The notes under the pieces are model-generated. The model worked only from the letters and a program-made list of their open reading frames with translations, was not told where the DNA came from and did no database searches. From Nitrospirota bacterium (GTDB lineage Bacteria > Nitrospirota > Thermodesulfovibrionia > Thermodesulfovibrionales > JdFR-88), in assembly GCA_021812785.1 (NCBI GenBank), contig JAKAMR010000064.1, positions 1 through 16,998 of the forward strand: a stretch of DNA of 16,998 nt, in the 5' to 3' direction. The translations under genes were made by a program, and so were the position numbers. Below, in pieces: positions 14,936 through 16,998 of the stretch; position 1 is the first letter of the stretch, and every line of letters begins with the position of its first letter.

Positions 14936-15122
14936 ATTCAGTAAATTCAAGCGGCTTACCTTTCATATCCTTTCAAATCTTTGTAATTGCTTAATTTTTA
15001 GCATATCCAAGGGAAAGGGCAATAGGCTTTCCTTGTATATCTTTTCAGGTACGCACTGCATAAAAAATGCATAGAATGGAATGGAAAGAACCGGCGGGCG
15101 GTAGAGGGCCGGAAATAAGGTT
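14936..15122. other. Gene-free stretch between att fragment and XRE regulator
   Basis: No gene is supported. Three similar motifs (CATATCCTTTC, CATATCCAAGGG, TATATCTTTTC) occur between 14960 and 15050, possibly integrase arm sites, but they are too degenerate to be sure. No integrase gene is found next to the fragment. Confidence 0.4.
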
Positions 15123-15482
15123 CTATTTACTCTCGATGCTTTCCAGGCCGGTTAGCAAACCCTTTAAGGCAGCAAAGAAAATAGCCTGTTTCGCTTTCGG
15201 CAATTTTCGCGCAAGCATTGCCATTTCACTGATCTGAGCTTCCGTTTTCTGATCTATTTTACCGGCAGGCACTTTTATAAGCTCAGAAAGGGGCACGTTC
15301 AATGCTTTTGCTACCTGGTAATAAGTGAGAATCCCGGCATTGCTTTTGCCGCGCTCGATGTCTGAAATGAAAGTGGGATGGAGGCCCGCTAATTCGGCAA
15401 GCTTCTCTTGAGAAATCTTCCCGGCTTTCCTCACACGCCTTAATCTTTCCCCGATCAGCAATAAAAAATCATTTGTTTTCAT
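15123..15482 (-). CDS. XRE-family helix-turn-helix transcriptional regulator
   Basis: 119 residues. The helix-turn-helix spans about 9-66 with IGERLRRVRKAGKISQEKLA, GLHPTFISDIERGKSNAG and YYQVAKALNVPLSELI, the classic XRE/Cro-CI pattern. The remaining 50 residues form a short helical tail, probably for dimerisation. No Shine-Dalgarno is seen before the ATG (pyrimidine-rich TTCCTTATTCTTTCCTC), so translation may start on a leaderless or nearly leaderless mRNA. It is divergent from the lipoprotein gene, and the shared intergenic space holds palindromic sites, the usual layout of an autoregulated element repressor. Right of the tRNA fragment, it is the best candidate control gene of the element. 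Confidence 0.88.
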   Translation of the reverse strand: MKTNDFLLLIGERLRRVRKAGKISQEKLAELAGLHPTFISDIERGKSNAGILTYYQVAKALNVPLSELIKVPAGKIDQKTEAQISEMAMLARKLPKAKQAIFFAALKGLLTGLESIESK

Positions 15483-15517
15483 GAGGAAAGAATAAGGAAA
15501 ACCGGCCAGGGAAATTA

Positions 15518-15557
15518 ATAGCCTATCGGCTATGAAATTAGATAGAGCATAGCCTAT
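15518..15557. promoter_or_regulatory. Operator sites and promoter between the XRE gene and lipoprotein gene
   Basis: ATAGCCTATCGGCTAT (15518-15533) is a perfect inverted repeat (ATAGCC/GGCTAT). ATAGCCTAT recurs at 15549-15557, 31 bp on (three helical turns), and runs into a perfect -10 TATAAT (15555-15560) for the rightward gene. A repressor bound at both sites would block that promoter; the regulator itself is the obvious ligand. Confidence 0.6.
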
Positions 15558-15591
15558 AATAGACCAATTTTATAAACGGGAGGGAATGGAA

Positions 15592-16239
15592 ATGAAAAGG
15601 GTTTTTTTAATTTTTGGCTTACTCCTACTAACCTCTTGCGCCACGGCGGCACAGATGCGGGCGGCTTCAATTCAGCGAAACGGATTAGCGGCAAATGCAC
15701 GCGCAATGGTGTGCATAGAAACAGTTATGGATAATCCAAATTTTCAAAGCTTGGCGGTGCATATGCCAGTTGGATTGAAGACTGACCCGACAATGACACA
15801 ATTAATAGACAATGGCGTGCCGAGCGATAATGAGGCCGCAACTTTAATCAAATACCATGATGCGCTTGAACCGTGCAGGCAGCGACTGGTTAAAGACTAT
15901 ATGGAGATTGCGCCGAGCATAGCATCAATCCTTATAAGCGAATACGAAAAAGGCGATCTTATCACAGCCGATTTAATACAGCATAAAATCACTTGGGGCG
16001 AAGCAAATAAAAAACGCCAGGCTTTAAGAGCCGAAATTACAGAACAAATAACCATAGCGGCCCAAGAAATAGACAGAGGGCTTGCCCAAGAAAACGCGGC
16101 TGAAATAGCTAACCGCCAAAGGATATTCAATAACTGGATGGCCTGGCAGCAGAATCAGCAGCTAATAAATAATCTAAACCGGCCTACTTATACGAATTGC
16201 ACACGGTTTGGAAATACGGTGAATTGCACGAGCTATTAA
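15592..16239 (+). CDS. Lipoprotein of unknown function, about 215 residues
   Basis: The start at 15592 is preferred over 15586: GGGAGGG ends 7 nt before 15592 but only 1 nt before 15586. It gives MKRVFLIFGLLLLTSC, a lipoprotein signal with lipobox LTSC, lipidated Cys at 16. The mature part is largely helical with a long charged middle (about 105-175) and ends in an Asn/Gln-rich segment and TNCTRFGNTVNCTSY. That last piece has two Cys flanking RFGNTVN, a tail I associate with small phage or plasmid lipoproteins. No family recognised. It is under control of the XRE-flanked promoter and is followed after 11 nt by a second lipoprotein gene. Confidence 0.7.
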   Translation: MKRVFLIFGLLLLTSCATAAQMRAASIQRNGLAANARAMVCIETVMDNPNFQSLAVHMPVGLKTDPTMTQLIDNGVPSDNEAATLIKYHDALEPCRQRLVKDYMEIAPSIASILISEYEKGDLITADLIQHKITWGEANKKRQALRAEITEQITIAAQEIDRGLAQENAAEIANRQRIFNNWMAWQQNQQLINNLNRPTYTNCTRFGNTVNCTSY

Positions 16240-16250
16240 AGGGGACAAAA

Positions 16251-16538
16251 ATGAAAAAGCTTCTTGTATTACTTCTTTTTTGTTTCTTTCTTTTAGGTTG
16301 TAATGAAGGCGCACCAAAGCCCCAAAATAAGCATTTTGATATTAATACTGCATTAAAAGCTGCTCAAGAAAAACCGTTATCTCCGGAAGGAAGATGGCAG
16401 GTTACAAGAGGCACAGCAACCGATCCGTCAATTCTTCTTGATACTCAGACAGGGGAAACTTGGGCGCTGAGATATATGGATACCAAAGATCGGGGTAGAG
16501 TTTTTATATGGGAAAAACTCCATACGATTGGTAGTTAA
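16251..16538 (+). CDS. Small lipoprotein with DTxTGxxW motif, 95 residues
   Basis: The start at 16251 is set by AGGGG 6 nt upstream and by the lipoprotein signal MKKLLVLLLFCFFLLGC (lipobox LLGC). The longer frame from 16197 would hide the signal. The mature part has RWQVTRGTATDPSILLDTQTGETWALRY; the ILLDTxTGxxW piece is a recurrent motif of small proteins on mobile elements and in proteobacterial accessory regions (from memory). It lies 11 nt after the first lipoprotein stop, so it is in the same operon. Both are likely anchored in the inner or outer membrane. Function is unknown; a role such as surface exclusion is only a guess from the location. Confidence 0.72.
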   Translation: MKKLLVLLLFCFFLLGCNEGAPKPQNKHFDINTALKAAQEKPLSPEGRWQVTRGTATDPSILLDTQTGETWALRYMDTKDRGRVFIWEKLHTIGS

Positions 16539-16560
16539 GTTAAGGCAGCTTTTAGGAATT

Positions 16561-16584
16561 GGCTTAATCTTTTAGCCCTTTTTT
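16561..16584 (+). terminator. Possible terminator after the lipoprotein operon
   Basis: GGCT (16561-16564) and AGCC (16574-16577), partly extended by A/T pairs, are followed by C and T6. Stem is short, so strength is doubtful, but it lies 23 nt after the last stop. Confidence 0.35.
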
Positions 16585-16649
16585 GCGTTTGCTCGTTTGT
16601 TAAATAATGCCGTTTGTTGGAATTAGCTGGGCGTTTGTTCGTTTGTTGA
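16585..16649 (+). repeat. GTTTGTT-type direct repeats
   Basis: GCGTTTGCTCGTTTGTTAA (16585-16603) and GCGTTTGTTCGTTTGTTGA (16631-16649) are near-identical, 46 bp apart, with another CGTTTGTTG near 16611. The five GTTTG units could be iteron-like protein sites or a duplicated hairpin-free spacer; nothing downstream identifies an initiator. Confidence 0.5.
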
Positions 16650-16702
16650 GGGGCTTTTCCGTCCTTTCCGTTCCGTAAGATGTTTTTTGATAGCGGGGAT
16701 GC

Positions 16703-16724
16703 GGGCCGCCCATCCGGGCGGCCC
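16703..16724. terminator. GC-rich perfect hairpin
   Basis: GGGCCGCCC and GGGCGGCCC form a 9-bp perfect stem around ATCC. It is very stable but lacks a clean T-run (TTGCCTT follows), so it may be a Rho-independent terminator of poor type or an element boundary or repeat. Confidence 0.4.
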
Positions 16725-16812
16725 TTGCCTTGATCGGGGTTTTAACATCTGCTTATTTTTAAGTCTCTGAAATTTTTCCAACATTGCGCCATGTCATATA
16801 TCCCGAAATCTT

Positions 16813-16868
16813 ACATTGTTACAAAGATAACAAGGTAATCGGTTATGACATTGTTACAAAGGAAACAA
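16813..16868 (+). promoter_or_regulatory. Twin operator-like direct repeats before the right-edge gene
   Basis: ACATTGTTACAAAGATAACAA (16813-16833) and the near-identical copy at 16848-16868 lie 35 bp apart. Each is also an inverted repeat (TTGTTA...TAACAA in the first, TTGTT...AACAA in the second). They sit just upstream of the promoter at 16885, where a dimeric repressor or activator would bind. Confidence 0.55.
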
Positions 16869-16884
16869 ACTTCATTATTTGTTT

Positions 16885-16913
16885 CTTACAGATTCCTGGG
16901 GATAACGTACAAT
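16885..16913 (+). promoter_or_regulatory. Promoter for the gene at the right edge
   Basis: CTTACA (16885-16890) and TACAAT (16908-16913) with a 17-nt spacer. The leader is about 75 nt and contains an eight-codon frame (MVASNLVM, from the ATG near 16930). Confidence 0.5.
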
Positions 16914-16982
16914 ATTTTTCGCACAATTAAAGCCATGGTGGCCTCGAATCTGGTAATGTAGTTTCGCCAGAAACAATCTACC

Positions 16983-16998
16983 GGAGGAGGAACACCAT
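16983..16998 (+). promoter_or_regulatory. Strong ribosome site and first bases of the next gene
   Basis: GGAGGAGG (16983-16990) is followed by AACACC and AT at the last two bases, almost certainly the beginning of an ATG at 16997. The gene itself is outside the window. Confidence 0.55.

Noticed and set aside
14754..14966. 70-residue minus-strand frame across the tRNA fragment
   Set aside because: It is the translation of the tRNA 3' end (the VGGSNPSG run comes from the T-arm) with no ribosome site or family; the RNA explanation fits better.

Overview
The window looks like bacterial chromosome from an anaerobic or metal/sulfur-cycling lineage of the Desulfobacterota or Nitrospirota type. The signs are a chemoreceptor with a periplasmic c-type heme motif, several HisKA_2-type sensor kinases, an exosortase-A-type ligase/amidotransferase pair, and dispersed GTCATTCC...GGAATGAC repeats. 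This placement is inference from gene content; no marker gene fixes the taxon.

Left region (1 to about 4780, all minus strand): one tightly packed operon read leftwards. In transcription order it has a consensus-like promoter, a GNAT acetyltransferase, a WbpG-type N-acetyl sugar amidotransferase, an acyl/peptidyl carrier protein, a class II (AsnB-type) amidotransferase, and an AMP-dependent acyl ligase cut by the left edge. Ligase, carrier and two nitrogen-transferring enzymes together suggest synthesis of an amidated, carrier-tethered building block for surface polysaccharide or a small metabolite. Two short reading frames with good ribosome sites sit before the first two genes. One ends in an ATGA overlap with the amidotransferase start.

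Middle region (about 4780 to 7630): dispersed repeats surround a heme-type methyl-accepting chemotaxis gene. Upstream of it are a sigma-28-like promoter and a long leader with several hairpins, including one terminator-like hairpin just before the ribosome site. The chemoreceptor gene is split by a frameshift near 6670, so its last segment lies in another frame.

Next (7636 to 14274): a NahK-like sugar kinase/APH-fold gene overlaps a DOMON-like gene by ATGA. Then, converging from the minus strand, come a soluble four-PAS histidine kinase and a short-chain dehydrogenase. A divergent plus-strand membrane histidine kinase carries a transmitter clearly related to the PAS kinase. No response regulator is visible.

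Right region (about 14890 to 16998): a 42-nt fragment equal to the 3' end of a tRNA-Arg(ACG) gene, broken at the anticodon loop, marks what is probably the edge of an integrated element. To its right the sequence is more AT-rich and holds an XRE-type regulator with palindromic operators, two lipoprotein genes, and a control region (direct repeats, promoter, strong ribosome site) for a gene that begins at the last two bases. The host repeat family is not seen to the right of the fragment.
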